From positions 1 through 49,306 of the forward strand of contig JWZX01003347.1 in the NCBI GenBank assembly GCA_001275005.1: a DNA stretch of 49,306 nt. The letters run 5' to 3'. This document shows positions 11,201-21,800 of this stretch, piece by piece. The DNA is from Chrysochromulina tobinii. Lineage: Eukaryota > Haptophyta > Prymnesiales > Chrysochromulinaceae. Both the position numbers and the translations under genes were made by a program. Position 1 is the stretch's first letter. Each line of letters starts with the position of its first letter. The notes beneath the pieces were generated by a model. That model made no database searches. It had not been told where the DNA came from and worked only from the letters and a program-made list of their open reading frames with translations.

Positions 11201-14200
11201 GACCTGGGCAGGTACGAACGGGGGCGAGGGAGAAGTGAATGAGAGGTATGTGTGTGAGATGCGTGTGAGATGAGGGGAGGTGCGGGGAGATGCGCACCTG
11301 GCCAGTCTGGAAGGCGCCGTGGACAGTCCCTCTGAATAACGCCGACGTGTGCTCGCCTGCAAAGAAGAGTCTCCCTCCGACATTGCGACCAAAGGCGTCC
11401 GTGATGGTGTTCTTCGACGTACCTGCCATGATAGAAGACTCGGGGCAACTCAGGGGAAGGTCGGAGAACGGCACAGCCAACGGCAGCAGCGATGGGGGCG
11501 GCAGCGATGGGTTGGTCGACGCACCGACTGCGACATACGTGTACGCGCCCTTCGCAAGTGGATTGGCGCGCCAAGCCGAGCGAACGATCTGAGGCGCATC
11601 CGTCGGGACCGTGACAGAAGTCGGGAAGATCTTGACCAGATTCGCTCGGATCTGCGGGGGAGATGCCGGGGAGATGCGCGGGAGATCGTGAGCAGGTTCG
11701 TCCGGAACTACGCCCAGGCACTTGATGGGTAAGAGGTGTGCTGGAGAAGCGAGGGAGAACGCACCTGCGCCCAGACCTCGGCGTCGCTCATCCCTTCGGC
11801 CGTGTCGGCAGCCGCACCCAGTGCAAACGTCATGAGCACCGGCTTGGTCGACAGCTCATGCACGTTGAGGAAGTAGGTGAAGAGGCCGCGGTTGGTCCCC
11901 TGGGCAAGGCCATAATAGTGCGTGCCTGACGGCCACCAGTTGGTTGGAAACAAGAGTGCGATCTTGACGACGTTGCCGAAACCAAGCTGAGAGATGCCAT
12001 TTGCCGTAGCTGTCGGGAGTGCCGGGCTGAATGTGACTCTGGAGCTCGCGTCGGTGCTCTTGAGCACCCCGAGGGGGATCGTGATGATCACGTAATCAGC
12101 GTTGTACGTGCTGCTGTCCGCAGTCGTCAGCACAACTCCCGTGCTGTTGTACGTGACGGACGTGACGCGCTTGTTGTACGTGACCGAGATGGGCTGTCGG
12201 CTGGCGGACAGCACGGCGGTCACCTGCAGGGTGCTCGAGCCGTCATTTACCCGGACCGCGCCGCTCTGCAGCGCCTCGTACATCTGCTTGTACCCTTGTG
12301 CCCACACGAGCTCAGCGCCGTTAAATTTGGAATCATCATTGTAGTTCCAGGCTGACAGGTTAGTGACCGGCCCGGCGGTGTTGAACTCAGTGCTGACGGC
12401 GAGGTGGTACTGGAACAGCTCCGAATCTCGAGTCTGCCCCGAGTTCGAAAGGCCGGCGAGCGCCTGCCAAAGCGAAATGTCCGTCGTCGCCGAATTCTCC
12501 TGTGCTTGTGAGAGCAGGCTTTTGTACGGGTTGTACTGATCGTCGCTGGGTTCCGAGCAGGCCGAGTTCTGGTTTTCGGTGCAGAGGCGAAGTTCGGCCA
12601 AATTGTTTCTCGTCCGGACAAGTCCGGCACCTTCAGCCAGGCCCAGGGCCGTCGCGATCTTGGTGATCGGATGCGACTCATTGCTCCCGTGGATCCAGCT
12701 GGCGCCCATGTCCGTCGGCGCTCCCAGGGCGCCGGCGGTGTCCCAGGCCGTTCCCGCCTCGGCAGCATTCAGCGTCCATGTACGGCCACCAATGCGAGTC
12801 CCAGCTTCGAGCACCGTCAGCTCCAGGTGTCCTCCGTTTGCAGCAGTATCCCACGTGTCGATCAGAGTACGCGCCGCGGCGAGACCCGATGTGCCTGCAC
12901 CGACGACGACTACTTTGACAGTTGTGGCGACTGGCGTGGCAGACCGTGGCGACGGCGACGGCGACGGCGGTAGGGAGAGCGGCGGCAAGTGTGACGGCGA
13001 TGGTGCCTCACCTGAGCCCATGTCGCCGAGTGCGTCAGGTGGTGCCAGCGAGGGCGGGGACGACGAGGGCGACGGCGACGGCGGTTGGGAGAGCGGCGGC
13101 AAGTGTGACGGCGATGGTGCCTCACCTGAGCCCATGTCACCGAGTGCGTCAGGTGGTGCCAGCGAGGGCGGGGACGACGAGGGCGACGGCGACGGCGGTT
13201 GGGAGAGCGCCGGCGAAGGCGAAGCCAGCAGAGGCGATGGTGGGGAGGGCGTGCCCGTGTTGGTCGTGCTGGTATTGCGACTGCTCAGGCGGCTGGCGGT
13301 GCCGTGGTGGCCGTAGATGAGCAGGTTCCAGCTGCGGAGCAGCGAGTTGACGCTCGGACCGTTTGCGAGCCGCCGATCGCGGATCGCGAGCGTCCACGTG
13401 CCCACCGGGCTTTCGCCCCAGCTGCGCACGCTCGTCATCTTCCAATTGAAGCGTGGCAGGTAGAGCGAGGGCTGCCCGTTCGTGCCCGTCCAGTTCGCCG
13501 CAAGGCAGTCGTTATAGTCGCATTCGCAAGACTGAGGGTTGTCGCAAATGCCATCATTACTCGACGTGCACGTGTCGTCCTCGGCCGAGCAGCCCACGAC
13601 CGGCGGGTTGGACGTCTCGGGCCGCGGGCCGGGGGTCAGGACGGAGTGCGTGCCCGAGGGCGAGGTGAGCTCGAGCTGCAAGTCGCCGCGCGACGAGTGG
13701 TTGAGGTTGACGAAGATTTCGATCCACTCGATCGCCCACGCCTGGCTCTGTGCGCCGACCGTGACACTGGTCGACAGCGTCGAGCCATCGTGCGGGACGG
13801 TGAGCTGCTGCGACGAGTTCGCAATAATGCGCCGCTCAATCCCCCAGTTGGTCCACGAGAGCGCGGCGGCCACGGCCGCGCTGGCGTCGACCATGCCGAA
13901 GCCGTACTTGATGTTGTGGATGAAGCCGGCCGCGTTCGTGGTCCAGAGGGAGCTAGTGGGGTCGTTTCGGCTCGTCGTCGCCGCGAGGATCCCCGTGCAC
14001 GTCGCGCCAGCCGAGCAGCGGATTGGCTTGGAGCATGAGCGCGACCACGCCCGAGACGACGGGGCATGCATACGAAGTTCCCTGCCCCTGCTCGGCACAG
14101 CCGCCGCCTGTTGCCGCGACGTGCCAGCTGTTGCTGTGCTGAGTTGCGTCGCCGCCCGGCGCGGAGATGAAGAGCGACGAGCCCGTCACCGAGTAATACG

Positions 14201-17200
14201 AGTGCAAGCCGAGCTTGTCGGTGGCGCCGACGGTGATTGTGAAGCGCGAGTGCAAGTACTGCTCCATGTTGACGTCCTCACCTTGGGCGTTCTCGTTGCC
14301 TGACGACATGACGTACACGATGCCACGCCCGCTCCGCCCCTCGAGGACGCCACGCTGCAGGGTCCGTTTGGTCGCCCAGGGCAGGTGCGTGTACGCGCAT
14401 GTCATCCAGAGGTGCGTCCACGAGGCGCACTCGCCGTCCGCGTCATAGTTGGACACGTCCTGGCAGTAGGTCGAGATGACTGCTTCGCACGTGCTCAGCG
14501 GCGACGTCCAGCTGGCCCCAGGGCACTCGGAAGCGCTGCACGGGCTGGTGCCCGAGGCGGCCGTGGCCGCGAAGGGGCACCCCTGCAGCTGGCGCTGCCG
14601 GAGCTTGCGCCGCCCGGAGCTAGCGAGGGCTGTGCACGGGTCGATCCCCCACGAGTTGGATGAAATGTGGTTTCGGGCCATGTTGCCGATTAACATATTC
14701 GTGACGGTGTTGCCGTTCATTCCGCACTTGGACAGTGTCGCACCATACGCGACGCCGCGAGAGCACTGGTCGTTGCCGGCCGCGAGCGCGATCGCAGCCA
14801 CGGTAGTACCGTGGCTGCCGGTGGTGTGCGTCGGGCACGACCCCAACGCATCATACTTGCCCGAAAAATCCGGGTGCGTCTCATCGGGCCCATCGTCGAC
14901 AATGTTGATCGTCACGCCAGCACCAGTGTAGCCTGCTGCCCAGGCGGGCTGCAGGTTGATCAGAGTGTGCGCCCAGGCGTTTGTCTCGTAGTAAGGGTCG
15001 GTGACGTTCGACGCCACGCAGCCGCTGCTGTACGTCCAAACATCGTGCGGGCAGAGGACACGATCTCCAGGCAACATCGTGCTGGTCTCCATCGGACCAG
15101 TCGCACACAGCGCGCCCGCGGCGCACCACGCGTTGGCGGATTGGTCGGCCATGCAGCTGCTGCACGTGTAGAATCCGGATCTGAAGGTCAGCTGCCGTCT
15201 GTGAAGGTCGAAGAAGTTGGCGGCGGAAGCGCCGTCCTCGAAGAGTCTACGAGGATTCGACGTGATGTTGGTCGAGGTGCCGCTGGCTGCCGCGACGGTG
15301 GCGACTGGCGTGGCGGCAGTCCGCTGGAAGACAGGGGCCGAGAATCCGAACGAGATGGCAGAGATCGTCGCGGGCACGTTGGCGGTTGCAGCCGGCTGGG
15401 TTGTGGCGACGGTGGGCACGGGACGGGCCGCGGTGACGGTGAACTTACCGGACGGCGCCCAAAAGGCGCAGCCGGTGGTAGTCTGACCAGGGACCTTGGC
15501 CATGTCGGCGACGACACGAATCTGGGCCACGGTTGAGCCGACCAGACTCGTCGGGAGCACGACGTATGCCGAGCCTTCTCCCTTGTTGTTGAGCTTGACG
15601 AGGTGCTGGGATCGGACGAGGTCCGTCCAAGCGAGTCCTCCGTTGGTCGTCACTTCGAAGGTGAACTTGGCGCCCTTGACATCGTCCAGCCCGGGGCTCG
15701 CCGCCGGGTTTTTATAGCCATCGAGCTTAAAGGTGACGAGGGTGATCCCCGCGGGCACGGACGCGCCAGCGGCGGGCTGCTCGACGAGCATGGGCCCCAA
15801 GTCGACGACATTGACCTTGGTGATCGCGGCGTGCCAACTTCCATACGTGAGGTCTTGGCTGGCATTCGTGGGCTTTGCCGCCATGTAGTTGTCACGGACG
15901 GTCATGGCGAAGTGGATGTCTCGGGCCGTGAAGGGGAGCCTCTCCCCTGGCCAGAACGCCGACCCTCCGGGGACGACGATGGCCGCCGTCATGTTCGGGA
16001 AATTGCGCAGGAAGCCATGCGGCGAGGGGGAGACGGACCGAAAGAGGGGGCCCTTCCTGAAACCGATCGACATCGACTCTGCAAACTCCGCCGGGTCGAC
16101 TTGCTCCTAACTTGCTCCCAGGTGTAGGCGAGCACATCGGCCGCGTTCGGGTCGGTGCCCGAGCCTTGCAGGAAGAAGGGAGTGCTCTTAGGGATGGCAC
16201 ACGTCGCGGGCACGTTGGCGGTGGGCCGTTGGTTCGCGATCACGGTCCTGGTGCCGCACTGCTGCAGGTTCATGTCGTCGTTCAGTCGAACGTTGGCCTG
16301 GAAGTACTTCTCCTGGAACTCGTTCAAGTTGTAGACGTGGAAGTAGGGATCCGAGCGCATCTGAATGTTGTCGTCATCGCAGATCCCAGCATAGGTGACG
16401 AGCGTAGAGCCTGCGCCAATCTCCATCGCGGACGCGGCCATGAAATTGGAAGGCGAGCAGCTCGACCCTTTGCCGGACCATGTGTGAGACGTCCCGAACT
16501 GATGAGAGAACTCATGTGCGACGAAATCCACATCGTAACCATCGCCGACGGGGACTTTGCCGGCGGTGGCGCCGTTTGCCTTCGCGCTGAAGATTGGTTT
16601 CTCACCAGACCAGAACCCCGTCACCGGATCCTTGGTCCAGTGGGGAGACTGCCTGCATGGGTACATGCCGCCCATTCCTGGGAGATGCGTGGGAGATGCG
16701 TGGGAAGGTGTGGGAAGGTGCGGGGGCATGCGATGGGAGGCGCTCGAGGAGTTGGGGGGGAGATGGGGGTGAGATGTGGGGTAGGCCGCACCTGAGTCCA
16801 TGCCCACATGGAACATATGGCCGAGGTCGTAATCGGTCCGATTGACTCCCGTGGGGGTTGCGGTCTTCTTTGACTCAGGAGATGAGGGGTCGCCGATGAA
16901 CTCAATGAACCACTCGCCGTCGTTCATAAAGGCCTCGTTATTTCCGTTGGGCAGCCCGACTTGGTTGCTGGCTGACCATTTGGGGTAGTGAAGCAGCATA
17001 CCTTGCTTATCGATCATCACCATGTTGAGCCCCATCTCGCGACGCCAGATGCCGTTCGAGCGCGTGCAGGTGTTGACGATCGTTGCGAGCGCCGCCTCCT
17101 TGCACTTGGTCGCATCGCACGGATCAGTGTTGCCCTCGGTGTTCTCCTTGCACGGCGGGCAGCCACTATGGCCTGGCCAGCGGTACGGGATCGTGCACAT

Positions 17201-18250
17201 ACCGTTGTTACATACCTGAGGCAGGGTGGGAGTGTGAGGGTGGGGGCGAGCGTGAGGGCGAGCGTAAGGGCAAGGGGTGAGGATGAGTGAGGGTGGACCG
17301 AACGAAAGCGGCCGCGGCGGGTAGCGTCACGCCCCGGGGGAGGCGACCGGCGGTGCGCGCGCGCTGAGCAGCCGACGTGAGCGTCAAGGAGGGTGTTGAA
17401 TGTGAGGCTGAGATGGCAGCCAGACTGGAGCATGGCGCACCGAGGGGGTCACCATGCCGAAGACGTACTCAAAGCTGACCGCGACAGCCATCCGGAGCGT
17501 GCGAATGGTCTGATTCCCCTCAGGTGGGGGGTGTGTAACGGTCCAGATCGGATTGAAGGGCGCCGCCTGAAGCCGCCGCCCGTCGTGAACATCTCCCTCC
17601 GTTGTGAACGTCTCTGCGAGCCGGCGCCCATCGTGCACGTCTTCAGAGATCTTGGTGAACGTGCGCACCCCCGGCTCGCCCCGCTTGTTGGAGCTGTGGT
17701 AGACGGTGTACAAGTCCGTACGGCTGTGGGTGTGAGGGTCGATGTGGCACCGCCCCAGGTTCGGCTCGCCCTCGGCGCCCCCAATCCAAATTTGGCCGCG
17801 CACGCCTTGGATGGAGACGGTCAGGTCAGCGGTGTGGGCCGACCGATCGGCAGGAGGGGAGACCTCGACTCCGTGATAGGAGCGGATCCTGGGGAACTCG
17901 GCCTCGAGGCCGGCCGGCATGACGGGCGACTTGGTGAGTTTGAACGTGGCGGCACCACCGCCCAGGCAAAGAGGAAGGGAGATCTCCGAGCCCTCGACGA
18001 TCCCGAGCGCCGCTCCATCAAACACGAAGTTCTCATTGTCCTCGAGGTGCCGCCGCTTCAGCTCGGGGTGACTCAGGTGGAGCGAAACGAGCCGCACCGT
18101 GTCCGAGGGTGCCCGACGAACATACGCGTCGCCCACCTCGTTGCTCAAGTGACGCCCATGGAGCGGCGCATCGGTCACATCGGTCCAGTGGATACTCGGC
18201 CGAAGCTCTGGCAGTGCAAACGCCGCTGCGACGAGAAGAGCGAAGATCAT
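7855..18250 (-). CDS. Giant secreted metalloprotease-kexin-amine oxidase membrane protein (10 exons, ~2,935 aa once two indels are allowed for)
   Basis: Exons in coding order: 18250-17453, 17215-16792, 16677-11765, 11651-11298, 11203-10328, 10222-10132, 10008-9393, 8988-8913, 8650-8372, 8247-7855. Every join has GT-AG (one GC-AG, at 10327) and matching phase. The protein starts with a hydrophobic signal peptide (MIFALLVAAAFA). M12B metallopeptidase, S8 protease with P domain, Pro-rich linker, FAD amine oxidase, Ig-like and Cys-rich modules follow. A glycine/leucine membrane span and a basic tail (IKRRKGK) end it, so it is predicted type I with all enzymes outside the cytosol. Two indels inside exon 3 (11 nt near 16100-16120, 1 nt at 13991-13994) shift the frame. 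Together they add 12 nt, so the flanking parts share one frame. It could be split into separate genes, but no start, stop or promoter gap is seen between modules. Confidence 0.72.
8989..9392 (-). repeat. 404-nt intron made of pyrimidine-rich short repeats
   Basis: The intron joins GCCAC|GTACGT to GCAG|GTACGTG in phase 2, giving AT|YVMGWESG. Its interior consists of degenerate CACCTCTCTT and CTCCACTCCT repeats on the coding strand. No protein signal was seen. The downstream exon (8988-8913) is only 76 nt. Confidence 0.7.
11205..12930 (-). other. Module 3: FAD-dependent amine oxidase
   Basis: The module opens with the FAD-binding VVVVGAGTSGLAAARTL, then LEAGTRIGGRTW and MGASWIHGSN. It closes with SAWRANPLAKGAYTYV and LFFAGEHTSALFRGTVHGA, the C-terminal flavin-contact region of polyamine/monoamine oxidases. 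The domain spans exons 3-5 and looks full length (~550 residues). By family it oxidises an amine and releases aldehyde, ammonia or amine, and hydrogen peroxide. The substrate cannot be told from sequence. Confidence 0.87.
12973..13208 (-). repeat. 38-residue Pro/Ser-rich tandem repeat (114 bp period)
   Basis: Two nearly identical 114-bp units and a partial third encode LSQPPSPSPSSSPPSLAPPD followed by ALGDMGSGEAPSPSHLPP. They form the hinge between the P domain and the amine oxidase. The high identity implies a recent duplication and a flexible, probably O-glycosylated spacer. Confidence 0.9.
13310..15000 (-). other. Module 2: kexin/furin-like S8 serine protease with P domain
   Basis: All catalytic blocks are present: Asp in INIVDDGPDETHPD, His in GSHGTTVAAIALA, Asn in MSSGNEN, Ser in GTSYACPVVSGVVALM. 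The DDG form and the following NPLLGWRDV and YGFGMVDA segments are typical of the S8B (kexin/furin) group. A P (Homo B) domain follows, with WIEIFVNLNHSSRGDLQLEL and GTWTLAIRD. It has a small Cys-rich insert (CDNPQSCECDYNDC). By family, the enzyme would cleave after paired basic residues. Confidence 0.88.
13991..13994 (-). other. One-base frameshift in a G4 run within the S8 protease
   Basis: The coding strand reads GACGTGCACGGGGATCCTCG. The upstream frame gives NPLLGWRDVHG and then leaves the family pattern. Dropping one G continues as ILAATTSRNDP and KYGFGMVDA, as in kexins. No intron fits because conservation is continuous across the site. The cause is either a homopolymer error or a true disabling indel. 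Confidence 0.8.
16100..16120 (-). other. 11-nt tandem duplication that shifts the frame
   Basis: The coding strand has GGAGCAAGTTA directly followed by GGAGCAAGTCG. With one copy only, the reading is TWEQVDPAEFAESMSIG, leading into KGPLFRSV, the expected family order. With both copies the frame is lost. A 35-nt intron starting GTTAGG is formally possible but would use a poor GAG acceptor. Confidence 0.75.
16110..18250 (-). other. Module 1: propeptide and M12B/reprolysin-like zinc metallopeptidase
   Basis: After the signal peptide come ~230 residues of prodomain-like sequence with two VHDGRRL repeats. The catalytic part has the metzincin zinc site HEFSHQFGTSH (about residues 460-470, near 16490-16520), fitting HExxHxxGxxH. 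It is followed by a GSTLVTYAGICDD segment that resembles the region after the zinc site in reprolysin-like peptidases of bacteria and protists. The module ends in a family-typical LAYTWEQ, exactly where the 11-nt duplication falls. Confidence 0.8.
16678..16791 (-). repeat. 114-nt intron with GCATCTCCCA repeats
   Basis: Donor GACTCAG|GTGCGG and acceptor CTCCCAG|GAATGG join as GMDSG|MGGMY. The length is a multiple of three, so the ORF reads through. The 3' half is two GCATCTCCCAC and two CACCTTCCCA units that supply the polypyrimidine tract. The same CATCTCCC words recur in other introns of this gene (11652-11763, 11204-11296, 10223-10327). Confidence 0.75.
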
Positions 18251-18867
18251 TTGACCTGCGCGAGAGGCGCAGACGTGCGCGCGTGAGGAAGTGCACGGCG
18301 CCAACCGGTGGGAGACCTGCCCAGGGCCTAGCTCGGCGCCCGACGCAGGCCCATGGGCGCGCATTACAGTCAACAACTGATGAATTGCAACTGACGCAAG
18401 TGACACGTGCGAAACTTCGGGATTTCATTTCGTCGAAAAATGTCTTGAGATCAAACCCGAGATTTTGAAAAAATCTTCCGTCAAAAGGAGACAAGAAATG
18501 GTCCCAAACCACAATCTTATCTCGACAGACTTGCCGAGGCTGGCTGCCGAGGTGAGCCAGCCGTAAACGGCTAACCCCCCAGCCCGGCAGAAGCCGAGGA
18601 ACACAAGTACAAGAAAAGTGAATTTTCAACACAATGGCACCCAGTGGACGACGAGAAAAGACAATTTCTCGTGGCCAACCAAATATTAATAACGGGCAAG
18701 ATGCATGTCGTAGAACGCAAACCACATTTCGTCGCATGCATTCCGTTGACGAACACGCAAAGAAAATACATGAACGCCAAAAAAGAGTTTGCAGAAGGTC
18801 GTGGCCGGCCCGGGGCTGCTCCCTGCCCTTGTTGGACCTGAACTTTCGCTGTCATTAGGTACTCCGC
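18251..18867. promoter_or_regulatory. Divergent promoter region, relatively AT-rich
   Basis: About 620 bp separates the oppositely oriented starts of the giant protease/oxidase gene (ATG 18250, -) and the EF-hand gene (ATG 18868, +). It is clearly less GC-rich than the flanks. It contains a perfect hairpin AGATTTT-GAA-AAAATCT (18460-18476) and a short palindrome AGCCGTAAACGGCT (18559-18572). No defined promoter element is recognised. Confidence 0.4.
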
Positions 18868-21800
18868 ATGGCCGATGCTGTCGCGGAGTATGAGATTCGG
18901 AGGCGTGCTCCCCGCATGGCCTGGAACGACGAGACGCTCAAGCTCAAGGCGGCGTCCAAGTCGGCGCGGGAAGTGGCGGCTCTCAAGGACGTCGACGGTG
19001 CCAAGCAACTACATGTACAGCTACAGCAGGTGCTACAGAGGGACCCGTTCGCCGCACTTGGTGAGCTCTCGCAGCGCCTCTTCGGAACGTTTGGCAGTCC
19101 CGAGACGCCACCGACGCCAATTCCCAATATCGAAGTCGGTGGCAGAGGAGGAGGAGGCGTCGGCGCTGGCGCGTGGCGGCCAGTGACTCACCCCAAAGGC
19201 ACACGTGAGCCCGCTCGTGAGTTCTTAGCTTGGCTACGAGCGCACAATCTCGAGCTCAACGAGATCCTCTCCGACGACTGTGGCGTTCATGCTCGCGTGG
19301 TGCCTCGCGGCGAAACCACGCACCACCCTGCTGTCGACGCCCGAAACGACGCCCGAAACGACGCCCGAAACGACGCCCGAAACGACGCCTGCGCTACCAT
19401 TGGTGACCACAAACTCCCTCGGCCCGCGGCATCCATCTCGTCACCGGCGGCATCGATCTCGTCCCCAACCACGGGGCTCGCTCCCCATCGGCTGACCCTC
19501 CCGAGACTGCCCTCTTCAGGGCCGTCGACGAGCTGCTCCATTAAGTCTCCGCCCGCCGCAGGAGAGCCCAACACGACGCTCCACCCCGGCACGCCGTCAC
19601 CGCCGCCCAGCCAGTGGTCGGGAGACAAGCCGAATGGCACGCCGCCATCACCGCCCAGCCAGTGGTCGGGAGACAAGCCGAATGGCACGCCGCCGTCACC
19701 GCCCAGCCAGTGGTCGGTCCAGAGACCAAATGGGCATTCAAATGGGCCGAGAAAGGGCGCGAGCGCACACACGGACGCGGGCCGCTCGCCTCAGGCGTCC
19801 CGCCGAGCGAACGGCTCCGAGGGGCGCATGCAAGTGCCCAGCACGGCGCCCGCAGGCTCCGAGCGCCCGCGACGCATGCAAGTGCCCAGCACGGCGCCCG
19901 AAGGCTCAGAGCGCATGCAACGCCTCGACTTCGAGACGCTCGAGCTCTTAGAGGCACGCCAGGGAGGCACGCTCGCGCTCGACTCGCGCCGAAATCCGAC
20001 CAGCTCGTCGACGGAGCGCCTGCCGTCGATGCAGCTCAGCAGCACTCCGATAGAGCGGGGGCTCCCGCTCGATGCACCTGATGAGGGACGCAATCAGATG
20101 CAATCAGAGGTCATCAGATGCAATCAGTGGTCATCAGAGCGGGGGCTCCTCGGGCAGCTCCTCGGTGCCTCGCGGCTCACGCCCGCCGCGCACTACGTCG
20201 AGGCGGCCGCGGCGATACGTGGCACAGTGGACGGCGAGCGTGCGCGGATGAGCGCCGTTTGGTCACAACTCGACCTTCGTACGCTCGCCGCGCCTCGCCG
20301 CGCATACAGCGCGCGCTCTCCTCCCCATAGTGCTCTCTCCTCCCCTCCGTGCTCGCTCCCCCGAGCGCGCGTGCCTTACCCCATCCCCCGGCGGTCGCCT
20401 GATGAGGGATACAATCCGAGCTCATCATCATATCTCATCAGTGGCAATCAGGCCTCCTTGCCCCCGGCGGTCGCGCGACTGACCGCCGATTGCTTGACTG
20501 TGCGCTGCGCCGTGCCGGCAGGCGTGGGGCTCGCCATCCTCGAGCGCCAGCTCAAGCCCAAGGATCTCGTCCAGCTCTGGGACAAGAAGGGCAAGGGCGG
20601 GGTGAGCAAGGTCGAATTTCGTCAAGGCCTCATCCACAGCCTGGGGATCAGCGCGGAGATGAGGGCGGCCGACATTCTCTTTGACCAGCTCGACGATGAC
20701 GGCGGCGGCACTCTCGACTTGGGAGAGTTGGACTTGGCGCTGCGAAAGGTACTTGACGAGGCGGCGACGCGAGAGGAGAGCGAGGCGCATGCAAGTGCTC
20801 ACCACACGGCACCTCGTGTCCGCAGGTACGCGACAAGGCGGCGAAGCTACGGGCGAGCGAGGCGCATGCAAGTGCTCACCACGGCGCCTCGTGTCCGCAG
20901 GTACGCGACAAGGCGGCGAAGCTACGGGCGAGCGAGGCGCATGCAAGTGCTCACCACGGCGCCTCGTGTCCGCAGGTACGCGACAAGGCGGCGAAGCTAC
21001 GGGCGAGCGAGGCGCATCTCGGCGCGGTGGAGGCGGCGTGGATGGCGCAATTGACGAAGCTCGAGACGATTGCCAGCGCGACCAAGAGTGCGGTGCGGGC
21101 TCTAGAGGTCGCAGCCGCGTTGGGTGTGACGGCCGCTTCCATGGAAGATGCAGTCGCGGCGTTCACACAGGGGCCATCCGAGGGCGAGAAGGAGAGAGAA
21201 GGGGCGGCGAAGGTCGGAGCGACCATGCGGCCGATGAGCGAGCGCGCGCTGTGGAGAGACGCAGCTTCACCAGCAGAAGCGGCCGCGACCGCGGCGGCCG
21301 CCTTGACGCTGGCCCTGCAGTTGCAGCAATCTCTTGCAGAGGAGGAGGCGGAGCGCGCACGGTCCTCGATCCTCGCGCGCGAGGAGGCCGAGAGGCGGCG
21401 GCGCGAGCTCGAGGTGCTCGAGGCCTTCGACCGCACGCCCGTGCTGCCGTCGCTCGAGCTGCAAGGCCGGCTCGACGCGCTCGATATGGAAGTGCACGAG
21501 CTCAGCCGCGCGCCGCCGATCGCGCCGAGCTCCAACGCCGATACGAAAGTCGGGCAGGCGCTGGCCCAGAAGAATCTCATGACGCCAAAGGAAGTGGCCA
21601 AGGCTTGGGACTCCAAGGGGCGGGGGGAAGTCGGCCGGCTCGACTTCCGACTGGGGATTAAGGCGCTTGGGGTCAAACTCGACGAGAAGGAGGTGGACAG
21701 GCTGTTTGGCAGCCTCGACGCGGACGGTACCGGCGCCCTCGACGTGGCTGAATTGCACGAAGCCCTCCGGGTGCTGCGCGAGGCTGCTATGGAGGCTGAG

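Noticed and set aside
16066-16110. A 35-nt intron (GTTAGG...GCAGAG) to explain the first frame change of the giant gene
   Set aside because: It would end at a GAG acceptor and remove a segment (VDPAEFAE) expected in the family. The tandem 11-nt duplication explains the shift more simply.
13953-17200. Separate genes for the metallopeptidase and the S8 protease
   Set aside because: The break between them is an 11-nt duplication inside a conserved segment. No start codon context, stop or spacer separates them.
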